From: Anaerocolumna xylanovorans DSM 12503
Lineage (GTDB): Bacteria > Bacillota > Clostridia > Lachnospirales > Lachnospiraceae
Direction of reading: 5' to 3'
DNA: 64,000 bases
NCBI RefSeq assembly: GCF_900143645.1
Contig: NZ_FRFD01000003.1
Location: 1,363,899-1,427,898, forward strand
The notes beneath the pieces were generated by a model, which made no database searches, was not told the origin of the DNA, and saw only the letters and a program-made list of their open reading frames with translations. The position numbers and the translations under genes are program-made. Shown here in pieces: positions 1-7,079 of the stretch. The first letter of the stretch is position 1, and each line of letters opens with the position of its first letter.

Positions 1-679
1 CTCCCAATGTGACCAACACATTAGGAACTCCCTTTTCTAAAAGAATGCGGGCTCCTTCCCTGATGTTTTCTGGTGATATTTTTGTCTGTCCGCTTAACAT
101 AATTAACTCTGTCTCATTTGGTGTTATGTAATCAATATTTTCAAAAATATCCTCGGGCAGCGTCTTAGGATTCGGTGCCGGAGCAGGATTTAAAATAACT
201 GTTTTATTCAATTCTTTTGCCCGTCTTATTCCATACATAATGGTTTCAAGGGGTATTTCCATCTGAACCATGACATAGTCGCTTTCCTGAATAAGGTTAT
301 CGTTCTGCTTCAGATATTCAACATTACACGCATTATTGGCACCGGAAATAACCACAATACTGTTATCTCCCTTCTCATTTACATATATCACTGCAGTCCC
401 GGTAGGTATATTCTCCGTTTTCATGATGAAAGAAGCATCCGCACCGCTTCCTGCTATATTACACACAAGCTTTTCACCCATGTTGTCATCACCTACGCAG
501 CCAAGCATTGCAACATCCCCACCCAGCCTTCCGGCTGCATAGGCTTGATTTGCTCCTTTGCCTCCCGGAATGTAAGAAAGATTGTCTCCCAGTACCGTTT
601 CTCCTATTGCCGGCATGCGCTTCATCTCAATTATCATATCCATATTTAAACTTCCGATAATCAGAATCCGCTTTTTCAA
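1..679 (-). CDS. rbsK: Ribokinase, C-terminal part beyond the left edge
   Basis: PfkB-family sugar kinase that would phosphorylate ribose at O5 using ATP in the cytoplasm. Reading the minus strand from 679 gives an N-terminus starting KKRILIIGSLNMDM, followed by the PfkB signature GGKGANQA, a gamma-turn-like GDDNMG stretch, the NPAPAP segment and TPNETE, all typical of RbsK. The C-terminal catalytic DTTGAGD region lies outside the window. The start is TTG at 677-679; a GGAGG ribosome binding site sits seven bases upstream (687-691) and no in-frame ATG fits better. It is divergent from a LacI-kinase fusion gene, which probably controls it. A related nucleoside kinase is possible, but the motifs favour ribokinase. 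Confidence 0.9.
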   Translation of the reverse strand, partial: MKKRILIIGSLNMDMIIEMKRMPAIGETVLGDNLSYIPGGKGANQAYAAGRLGGDVAMLGCVGDDNMGEKLVCNIAGSGADASFIMKTENIPTGTAVIYVNEKGDNSIVVISGANNACNVEYLKQNDNLIQESDYVMVQMEIPLETIMYGIRRAKELNKTVILNPAPAPNPKTLPEDIFENIDYITPNETELIMLSGQTKISPENIREGARILLEKGVPNVLVTLG

Positions 680-700
680 AACACCACCTCCAATTCGATG

Positions 701-716
701 TTTTCATTCATGAAAA
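701..716. promoter_or_regulatory. Palindromic candidate operator in the ribokinase leader
   Basis: TTTTCATTCATGAAAA is a perfect inverted repeat of 7-base arms around TC. It lies between the predicted rbsK promoter and start codon. The size and position suit a LacI-family repressor, and the obvious candidate is the divergent LacI-kinase fusion protein. That pairing is an inference. Confidence 0.45.
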
Positions 717-746
717 TGTTTTCCTAAACTCTTTTCCTATGCATTT

Positions 747-775
747 ATAATAATATTATTTTCAAACTAAGTCAA
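747..775 (-). promoter_or_regulatory. Candidate sigma-A promoter of the ribokinase gene
   Basis: On the minus strand TTGACT (770-775) and TATTAT (747-752) are separated by 17 bases. Transcription would start near 740, leaving about 60 bases of leader that contain the palindrome at 701-716. Confidence 0.55.
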
Positions 776-847
776 TACCATTTTATAATATTGTCATTTT
801 TTATATTTTTAAGGCATATAATTATGCATATTGTACACATTCAAAGC

Positions 848-869
848 ATGGTACAATTATGGTACAATT
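848..869 (+). repeat. Tandem 11-base repeat in the divergent promoter region
   Basis: ATGGTACAATT occurs twice head to tail. Each unit contains a TACAAT hexamer that could serve as a -10 element for the LacI-kinase gene, with TTGTAC near 836 as a poorly spaced -35. The rest of the 680-960 gap is very AT-rich and shows no further gene. Confidence 0.4.
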
Positions 870-960
870 CGCTCTGGTACATATGTTTACCTATAATTTG
901 AATTTTATTGACAATAAGCCTTTTATTATCCATAATAAAATAAAAAAGGCTGAGGTTGTT

Positions 961-2865
961 ATGACAATCAAAGAGATAGCTGCTCTTGCAGGTGTATCGA
1001 TATCTACGGTATCTAAAATTATTAATAATAAAGATCTGAATATTAATCCCGAAACACGCAACCGGGTTTTAAAAATAGTAAAAGAATATAACTATACCCC
1101 TTATGGTATGATCAAAAATACATCTTCTTCGAAAAACTTTGTACTGGGTGTACTTCTATGTAACTCAGGAGAATCCCCCCTTATGCTGAATGGTATTTTG
1201 GCGGCTGCACAGGAAAACGGCTACAGCGTAATGGTTTTAGACAGTCAGAATTCTGTCAATACAGAATTGAAAAACATATCCGTTTTATGCAAAAACAACG
1301 TAGATGGAGTTATCTGGGAGCCAGTGCAGGAGGACAGTGTGCTACACGAGCATTACCTTAATGACCTGAACATACCCGTCTGTTATATCAACAATAAAAT
1401 AAGTACCGATGAATATTACATTGACTTTGCCCAAATGGGTTATTTTATGGCTCAAAAATTAATTGAATACAAACATTCCAAAATTGCTTGTATTATAAAG
1501 AAAAGCAGCCGACGCTCCCAGCTTGTTTTAGAAGGTTTTAAAAAATGTCTGTATGATAACCAGATTGCTTATAACGATAAAATGGTATTTTCAGTGGAGG
1601 ATGAAGACTATATCCAAAAGATTATTACCCATGAGATTTCCGGTATTATATGCTCGCATTTCGCATCAGCACTGGTGCTTTATGGTAATATGACGAAACT
1701 TCGGCACTACATTCCATCCGATTTATCTTTAGTCAGCCTGAAGGATGATGCAAGAGACCCTCTTCCCTACCCCAAAATTTCCACGGTCTCGATTCCTTAC
1801 AAATCCTTTGGCAGCCATGTGTGCCAATGCTTAATTGCAGAATGCGAAAAGAGCAGCATGCATATGCCGCCCTTTTCTCCGGACTATGTTTTTGATAATG
1901 AGGATAGCTTATCCTCCCCTTACTACTACCGTACAAAAAAAATCGTGGTTGTCGGCAGTATCAACATTGACTGTACCTTTAACGTGGATTTCCTTCCCCA
2001 GGCCGGCAAGACTACTAAAATATTAAATTCTGCTGTAACCTTAGGAGGCAAGGGAGCCAATCAGGCAATAGGAGTATCAAAATTAGGCAGAGAAGTTTCT
2101 CTGATTGGAAGAATAGGCAATGACCCTGATTCTGACTTTATTTTTAATGTTTTAGAAGAACAGCGTGTTTCTACACAGGGTATTCACCGTGATTCCAATA
2201 CTCCAACCGGCCGTGCTTATATTTACATTGAAAATCATGGCGAAAGCTCCATCACTGTGTTATCCGGTGCAAATGGCAATTTGACTCCCGATGATATCAT
2301 AAAACAGCAGCACTTATACAGAAATGCCGGATATTGCCTGTTGTCAGCCGAACTGCCGCTTCCTGTTATCATAGAGGCTGCCAGAACAGGCAGAAAGTAC
2401 GGAGCGCAGAATATCTTAAAACCCGCAACCCTTAAAAATCTGCCGGAAGAACTTATAGAAAATATTGATATTTTCATTCCTAACCGCAAGGAAGCAGCAA
2501 CTCTGTGTCCGCACTATAATACCATTGAGGATCAGGCCGACTATTTTGGCAAGAAAGGCATACCTGTCGTTATCATAACCCTTGGACATAAAGGCTGCTA
2601 TCTAAGAACTCCTGACAAAACCAGCTATTATCCGGCTTCTGCATTTACTTCTATTGACAGCACCGGAGGAGCAGATGCCTTTATCGCTGCCCTTGCCTCT
2701 TACATGGCCAAAGGCTTTTCACTGGAAAAGTCAGTTCAAATTGCTAACTATGCGGCAGGCTTTTGCGTTTCACGATTAGGAGTGAGCCAGGCACTTGTTG
2801 ATCAGATAACCCTCGAAACCCACATAGGACGGCTGGACCCGGCACTTATGGTCCTCAAATCCTGA
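961..2865 (+). CDS. LacI-family regulator fused to a PfkB/ribokinase-like domain
   Basis: A 634-residue fusion. Residues about 3-22 form a LacI helix-turn-helix (IKEIAALAGVSISTVSKIIN), residues about 60-320 a periplasmic-binding-protein-like sensor, and residues about 330-630 a PfkB kinase domain with GGKGANQA at 362-369. The ATG at 961 is chosen because the HTH begins there; upstream in-frame codons add a non-conserved tail. In the kinase domain the usual D-T-T-G-A-G-D loop reads D566-S-T-G-G-A-D572: the likely catalytic Asp is kept but the Ala and Gly are swapped. The gene diverges from rbsK, so it probably regulates ribose or nucleoside use. The kinase half may be active or may act as a sugar or ATP sensor; the sequence cannot decide. 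Confidence 0.88.
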   Translation: MTIKEIAALAGVSISTVSKIINNKDLNINPETRNRVLKIVKEYNYTPYGMIKNTSSSKNFVLGVLLCNSGESPLMLNGILAAAQENGYSVMVLDSQNSVNTELKNISVLCKNNVDGVIWEPVQEDSVLHEHYLNDLNIPVCYINNKISTDEYYIDFAQMGYFMAQKLIEYKHSKIACIIKKSSRRSQLVLEGFKKCLYDNQIAYNDKMVFSVEDEDYIQKIITHEISGIICSHFASALVLYGNMTKLRHYIPSDLSLVSLKDDARDPLPYPKISTVSIPYKSFGSHVCQCLIAECEKSSMHMPPFSPDYVFDNEDSLSSPYYYRTKKIVVVGSINIDCTFNVDFLPQAGKTTKILNSAVTLGGKGANQAIGVSKLGREVSLIGRIGNDPDSDFIFNVLEEQRVSTQGIHRDSNTPTGRAYIYIENHGESSITVLSGANGNLTPDDIIKQQHLYRNAGYCLLSAELPLPVIIEAARTGRKYGAQNILKPATLKNLPEELIENIDIFIPNRKEAATLCPHYNTIEDQADYFGKKGIPVVIITLGHKGCYLRTPDKTSYYPASAFTSIDSTGGADAFIAALASYMAKGFSLEKSVQIANYAAGFCVSRLGVSQALVDQITLETHIGRLDPALMVLKS

Positions 2866-2873
2866 TTTTTTTC

Positions 2874-3027
2874 TTCGTACAGCTTTGCATAATTTTCGTA
2901 TGCTGAATTAAGTGAAATCTATGCCGGCTGTACGAAACTATATATGGCTTATAAAAAAGTTGCCGCAAGTATCACAGTCCCTCTGCCTTTACACAGGGCT
3001 TTATGATATCTTGCAGCAACGTTTCAC
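2874..3027. other. Two stem-loops between convergent genes
   Basis: TTCGTACAGC (2874-2883) is exactly complementary to GCTGTACGAA (2927-2936). A second imperfect stem pairs GTTGCCGCAAGTATCA (about 2957) with the stretch ending GCAGCAAC (about 3025) and has an inner CCCT/AGGG helix. The region separates the plus-strand fusion gene from the minus-strand acetyltransferase and may hold bidirectional terminators. The second stem is followed by only a short T run. Confidence 0.35.
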
Positions 3028-3617
3028 TGTTCATGCTTTATATATTTCTTTAATATTTCCTCTACCAGCCTGTTATCAAGCTCTGATACCGGTATCAGTC
3101 TGTCCGGCGCTCCCTGGGGAGTTCTTAGCCGTTTTTCCATTACCAGTAAATCACGCCATTCCCCAAATTTATATGCTGTTTTATAATAGGTACCCACTTC
3201 GGTAAAACCGAACTTTTTATGTAAGGCTACACTGCCTTCATTGGGAACACAGATAAGGGAATATATGTTATAGACCCCTTGAGCCTCTGCCAGTTCAAAA
3301 AGGGCATTGTAAAGTACTGTACCGATTCCCTGCTTGTGATAAGTGTCTTTTATATATACCGAGCATTCGCAGTCCCAGGCATACGCTGCTCTTTCCCTAT
3401 GCAGGGAACAATAGGCATAGCCGGCAATTTCACCATCCACCGTATACACAAGCCATGGATAACCGCTCTTTACTTTTCGAATTCTTTCTTCAAATATTTC
3501 AAGGGGAACCTTGTCATATTCAAAGGAAACCACCGTATTTAAAATATATGGCTCATAGATTGCATAGATTTCTTTCGCATCCTCTAAGACAGCCATCCTG
3601 ATTTCCGTCTTTTTCAT
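3024..3617 (-). CDS. GNAT acetyltransferase, phosphinothricin/methionine sulfoximine type
   Basis: Cytoplasmic acetyl-CoA-dependent N-acetyltransferase of about 197 residues. The acetyl-CoA loop appears as KQGIGTVLYNAL, preceded by the beta strand ECSVYI and followed by GSVALHKKFGFTEVGTYYKTAYKFGEW. That order is typical of the Pat/Bar/MnaT group, which acetylates amino-acid analogues such as methionine sulfoximine; the real substrate is unknown. The ATG at 3615-3617 fits the family N-terminus. A GTG at 3662 would add 15 residues, but those are encoded by copy D of the dispersed leader repeat, so the longer start is unlikely. There is no strong Shine-Dalgarno before this ATG, which is odd for this genome. 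Confidence 0.8.
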   Translation of the reverse strand: MKKTEIRMAVLEDAKEIYAIYEPYILNTVVSFEYDKVPLEIFEERIRKVKSGYPWLVYTVDGEIAGYAYCSLHRERAAYAWDCECSVYIKDTYHKQGIGTVLYNALFELAEAQGVYNIYSLICVPNEGSVALHKKFGFTEVGTYYKTAYKFGEWRDLLVMEKRLRTPQGAPDRLIPVSELDNRLVEEILKKYIKHEQ

Positions 3618-3662
3618 ATTTACACCCATTGCATATCGCAGGCTTGCCTGCAATATTGCCAC
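3615..3662 (-). repeat. Dispersed leader repeat, copy D
   Basis: On the minus strand the element reads GTGGCAA, a 9-bp stem (3634-3642 with 3647-3655) closed by a CAAG loop, then TGCAATGGG, ending at the acetyltransferase ATG. Flanks and loop match copies A and B but the stem sequence is different, so pairing has been kept while the bases changed. Confidence 0.6.
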
Positions 3663-3760
3663 AAATAAAAATGAGTAAAAGAATCTATACGTGGCATCCT
3701 TACATTTTTAAATTTTCTTTCACTCATATAACCATGCTCCTTTCAAAATCCACTGTATTT

Positions 3761-4540
3761 TCATCTTCCGTTATGAGTAAATAAGAACGCTCCTATTCCT
3801 ACTGCAATAGTTATATTCAAAGAATCCACCTCCGGCGACTGGGGGATACATACACTGGTTCCTGCTAAGAGATAAGAATCATCAAGTCCTGTAGCCTCAT
3901 TTCCAAATACCAGTGAAAAAAGGTCTGTCCTGGGGCAGTTTTGTATCTCCAGAGTCTTTTCCCCGTTTAGCATAAAGGTAAATACCTCCTGCTTTTTATA
4001 CTTGCTTCTGTATTCCTCAAAAGAGTCAAACATTTGAACTCTTAACCGGAACAAAGCCCCCATAGACGCTCTGATTACCTTGGGATTAAAAAGATCCGCA
4101 CAAGGTGTTATCAGGGCTATATCCTTTATCCCAACCCCCAGGGAGGTACGAAGAATTGTCCCCAAATTCCCCATATTGCTTGGATTCACAAGAACAATAT
4201 GGGAGGTATCTTCCTCTAAAATATCCTCGTATTTATCAAATACTCCGATAACATAGCAGTTTTCCTTATCACTGATTCTTGTAAATAGCTTGTCATCGGT
4301 AAGAACCGGTATGTTATGGGCTTTACAGGTATTTATAATGCTCTCTTTATCTGTATACTGTGAATGCACATAAACACTCCGTACCGCTTTCTTTTTTCCT
4401 GTTATTAATTCATAGGTCGGAAATGCTCCAAGGGTATAGGAGTACTCCGCTCCTTTTTTGTATGGTTTAATGGCTTCCATATTCCGCTCCGTTTCTTCGT
4501 TTTTCATATCTATGCTTGTACCGGCTTCTGCCATATGCAA
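3761..4540 (-). CDS. SpoU/TrmH-family RNA 2'-O-methyltransferase
   Basis: About 259 residues with the three SPOUT motifs in order: NPSNMGNLGTILRTSLGVG (motif 1), LVFGNEATGLDD (motif 2) and IPQSPEVDSLNITIAVGIG (motif 3, usually IPM.G...SLN). It should methylate a ribose 2'-hydroxyl in tRNA or rRNA with SAM through a trefoil knot; the target is unknown. The N-terminal part (residues 1-105) resembles the substrate-binding extension of TrmH-like proteins. The start is uncertain: TTG at 4540, ATG at 4534 and ATG at 4507 are in frame, while the only good AAGGAG (4558-4563) is rather far from all of them. It appears to be a single-gene unit with its own promoter. Confidence 0.82.
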   Translation of the reverse strand: MHMAEAGTSIDMKNEETERNMEAIKPYKKGAEYSYTLGAFPTYELITGKKKAVRSVYVHSQYTDKESIINTCKAHNIPVLTDDKLFTRISDKENCYVIGVFDKYEDILEEDTSHIVLVNPSNMGNLGTILRTSLGVGIKDIALITPCADLFNPKVIRASMGALFRLRVQMFDSFEEYRSKYKKQEVFTFMLNGEKTLEIQNCPRTDLFSLVFGNEATGLDDSYLLAGTSVCIPQSPEVDSLNITIAVGIGAFLFTHNGR

Positions 4541-4567
4541 GCTTTTAGAATTAAAATCTCCTTCACC

Positions 4568-4596
4568 ATATTATAACCTGCCATACAAAACGTCAA
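4568..4596 (-). promoter_or_regulatory. Candidate promoter of the SpoU methyltransferase gene
   Basis: Minus-strand TTGACG (4591-4596) and TAATAT (4568-4573) with a 17-base spacer. The implied start point falls close to the AAGGAG at 4558-4563, so either the leader is very short or the promoter call is wrong. Confidence 0.4.
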
Positions 4597-4623
4597 CACC
4601 TTTTCTGAAATGATAATGCAAAA

Positions 4624-4660
4624 AGGCTTAAGAAAACCACCTCCGGTTTTACTTAAGCCT
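4624..4660 (-). terminator. Rho-independent terminator of the carboxyltransferase operon
   Basis: Arms AGGCTTAAG-AAAACC and GGTTTT-A-CTTAAGCCT pair with one bulged base. On the minus strand the stem is followed by TTTTT. It lies 44 bases after the stop of the last operon gene. Confidence 0.85.
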
Positions 4661-4703
4661 CTCTGCTTATTACTATATACAGCTATATCATTACAGGCAT
4701 AAC

Positions 4704-6134
4704 TTATACGGGATATGCCTTATTCTCATAATCTGCAAACAACGGATCCACACCTGTTTTTTGTGCGCAGCGGTATTTGAAATATTCCATAGCAACCTGA
4801 GGGAATAATGCATAGGATAAAACGTCCTCCTCCTGCTCTTTCCAATCCTTTACCGCTTCCTCCATTGCCGGGAGCTCCGGTTTCAGCAAATCAGCAGGCC
4901 TGCATTCAATGGGTTTGGTATCTCCGATAACCTTTTTCCTTACTTCCTCATCAAAGGGTCTTACCGTCTTGCCATACTCACCGGATAGGATTGCCTTTGT
5001 TTCTTTGGTTACCATCTTGTAACGTTCACCGGCAATTACATTTAGTACAGCCTGTGTCCCTACAATCTGGCTGGAAGGCGTAACTAACGGCGGCTCTCCA
5101 AGATCCTTACGGACCCTTGGTATTTCCTCTAAAACCTCATAATATTTATCTTCTGCCTTTTGTTCCTTTAACTGGGACATAAGATTGGATAACATTCCGC
5201 CCGGTACCTGGTAAAGAAGGGTTTTGATTTCAACACCCATTACCTTGGGATTTAAGATCCCCTCTTCCATGGCACGGTCTCTGATAGGACGGAAATAGTC
5301 CGCTATTTCAGCCAGAAGCTTCTGGTCAAGTCCGGTATCATAGGGCGTATTTTTAAAAGTTTCCACCATTACTTCCGTAGCCGGCTGGCTGGTACCCATG
5401 GCAAAAGGAGACATGGCGGTATCAATAATGTCCGCGCCTGCTTCCACTGCCTTCATATAGGTCATGGAAGCTACGCCACTGGTGTAATGAGTATGAACAT
5501 CAATGGGAATGCGGACTGTTTCCTTCAAAGCTTTCACAAGGGTAACAGCCTCATAGGGAACTAAAAGACCTGCCATATCCTTTATACATAAGGAGTCAGC
5601 CCCCATTTCCTCTATTTTCTTAGCAAGCTTCGTAAAATACTCCGTGGTATAAGCTTCTCCCAAAGTGTAAGCTATGGCAATCTGAGCATGCCCTTTTTCT
5701 TTCTTTACTGCCTTAACTGCTGTCTCCAGATTTCTGGTATCGTTAAACGCGTCAAATATTCGAATATTGTCAATACCGTTAGCAACGGATTTTTGTATAA
5801 AATATTCCACTACATCATCGGCATAATGGCGGTAACCTAACAGATTCTGTCCGCGCAGCAGCATCTGAAGCTTTGTATTCTTAAAACCATCCTTTAGCCT
5901 GCGCAGTCTGACCCAGGGGTCTTCCTTTAAGAATCTTAAAGATGCATCAAAGGTTGCACCTCCCCAGCATTCTACCGCATGGTATCCAACCTTGTCCATT
6001 TTTTCGATTATGGGCAGCATCTGGTCGGTGGTCATTCTAGTCGCTATAAGTGACTGATGGGCGTCACGCAATATGGTTTCGGTTATCTTAACCGGCCTTT
6101 TTTTCTGTTCCGAATTGTTATACAATTCGTTCAT
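4704..6134 (-). CDS. Biotin-dependent carboxyltransferase alpha subunit (oxaloacetate decarboxylase alpha / transcarboxylase 5S type)
   Basis: TIM-barrel carboxyltransferase of 476 residues that moves CO2 between oxaloacetate/pyruvate and biotin. Motifs: TILRDAHQSLIATR near the N-terminus (metal-binding Asp), CIKDMAGLL with the conserved Lys, and DVHTHYTSG with the two metal-binding His. Unlike full OadA it ends without a biotinyl domain; that domain is encoded by the next gene upstream, as in transcarboxylase 5S and some split OadA proteins. It is the last gene of a minus-strand operon with BCCP, an OadG-like protein and a 12S-like carboxyltransferase. No OadB/MmdB membrane subunit is in the window, so a pyruvate:acyl-CoA transcarboxylase is as likely as a Na+-pumping decarboxylase. 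Confidence 0.9.
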   Translation of the reverse strand: MNELYNNSEQKKRPVKITETILRDAHQSLIATRMTTDQMLPIIEKMDKVGYHAVECWGGATFDASLRFLKEDPWVRLRRLKDGFKNTKLQMLLRGQNLLGYRHYADDVVEYFIQKSVANGIDNIRIFDAFNDTRNLETAVKAVKKEKGHAQIAIAYTLGEAYTTEYFTKLAKKIEEMGADSLCIKDMAGLLVPYEAVTLVKALKETVRIPIDVHTHYTSGVASMTYMKAVEAGADIIDTAMSPFAMGTSQPATEVMVETFKNTPYDTGLDQKLLAEIADYFRPIRDRAMEEGILNPKVMGVEIKTLLYQVPGGMLSNLMSQLKEQKAEDKYYEVLEEIPRVRKDLGEPPLVTPSSQIVGTQAVLNVIAGERYKMVTKETKAILSGEYGKTVRPFDEEVRKKVIGDTKPIECRPADLLKPELPAMEEAVKDWKEQEEDVLSYALFPQVAMEYFKYRCAQKTGVDPLFADYENKAYPV

Positions 6135-6161
6135 CGTTATGCCTCCTTTTTATGTCTTTCA

Positions 6162-6596
6162 TTAGTTTAAGGTTGCGAGCACTGTTCCCGATTCCACACT
6201 TTCTCCGGAAGAAACATTAATACTTGCTACAACACCATCCTCCGGCGCTACTATTTCATTCTCCATCTTCATAGCTTCGAGAATCAATATAACTTCGCCT
6301 CTCTTAACAGCCTGTCCGACAGATGCTTTTACGGATAAAATTTTCCCTGGCATAGGGGAATCAACAGATACTTTTCCTGCTGTGCCCCCTGCGGCTGGTG
6401 CTGCAGTTTGTGCAGGCGCTTCTACGGGTGCTGCAGCGGCAACAGGAGCCGGTACGGGCGCAGCAGTTGGAGCAACTGGCTGCGGCGCTGCATAGACAGG
6501 TGCTGCTTCCCTGTACTCTCTGACAGGACGTCCTGTGGTTTCTTCTACTGTTACATCATATGCAATACCATTTACTGTGACTGTATAAGTCTTCAT
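6162..6596 (-). CDS. Biotin carboxyl carrier protein
   Basis: Carrier of 144 residues: a short N-terminal domain (MKTYTVTVNGIAYDV), a flexible Ala/Pro-rich linker (about residues 40-70) and a C-terminal biotinyl domain with EAMKMEN, whose Lys takes the biotin. Carboxybiotin would swing between the 12S-like and 5S-like subunits coded on either side in the operon. The ATG at 6594-6596 follows GGAGG by 10 bases; the longer reading from 6623 is less likely. The 27-base gap to the downstream alpha subunit suggests co-translation from one mRNA. Confidence 0.92.
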   Translation of the reverse strand: MKTYTVTVNGIAYDVTVEETTGRPVREYREAAPVYAAPQPVAPTAAPVPAPVAAAAPVEAPAQTAAPAAGGTAGKVSVDSPMPGKILSVKASVGQAVKRGEVILILEAMKMENEIVAPEDGVVASINVSSGESVESGTVLATLN

Positions 6597-6632
6597 ATCT
6601 TTATTTCCTCCTTCAAGTATCAATGTGAAATA

Positions 6633-7007
6633 TTATTTTTTTCTGATAGAACGGATTACTAATCCATCCGCTGGAACCTCTTCCATGGATGCCATTAATG
6701 CTGCCGTTATGACAGCCACCAACTGCGGATCATTTACTGTATTGTATGCCTTCCTTTGTCCTGCATATTCTGCCAAAGGCATAGGAACAGCTTCCCGGCT
6801 GACATCATCTTTTTTATACATGCCTTTTGTCAGTAATATAAACAACTTTATGATACTTAGAACACCCATTACCGCAATCAAACCGACAAGGACTAATCCA
6901 AGAATTACTATTATATCCAAATATTCATCGGGAATCTTATCGGAAATCCCTGAAGCACTCACTTTCAAAAGAAAGCCCGTATTCCCATTGAATCCTAATA
7001 AACTCAT
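6633..7007 (-). CDS. OadG-like small membrane subunit
   Basis: About 124 residues with a single membrane segment at about residues 32-56 (IVILGLVLVGLIAVMGVLSI) and a basic stretch after it (TKGMYKKDD), the shape of oxaloacetate decarboxylase gamma or methylmalonyl-CoA decarboxylase delta subunits, which hold the peripheral subunits at the membrane. The C-terminal part (DPQLVAVITAALMASME) resembles the OadG tail that contacts the alpha subunit. The ATG at 7005-7007 is preceded by GGAG at five bases; a GTG at 7025 is an alternative. Identification rests on architecture and operon position more than on a strict motif. Confidence 0.72.
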   Translation of the reverse strand: MSLLGFNGNTGFLLKVSASGISDKIPDEYLDIIVILGLVLVGLIAVMGVLSIIKLFILLTKGMYKKDDVSREAVPMPLAEYAGQRKAYNTVNDPQLVAVITAALMASMEEVPADGLVIRSIRKK

Positions 7008-7079
7008 ATCTGCTCCAATCTGCACGGTAAGCTTAACATCCGTACGAATTTAATTTCCTAAAGTACTGTCCGTATTCCT

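Noticed and set aside
859..960. In-frame extension of the LacI-kinase gene upstream of the helix-turn-helix
   Set aside because: LacI proteins start within a few residues of the HTH; the extra 34 residues are AT-rich and non-conserved, and they overlap the likely promoter.
3618..3662. GTG-initiated extension of the acetyltransferase
   Set aside because: The extra 15 codons consist of the dispersed leader repeat (copy D) and are not part of the GNAT fold. The same applies to the upstream extensions of cinA and recQ.
6408..6662. Plus-strand frames over the biotin carrier gene
   Set aside because: Antisense to the Ala/Pro linker; the repeated GCx/CCx codons create artificial open frames.
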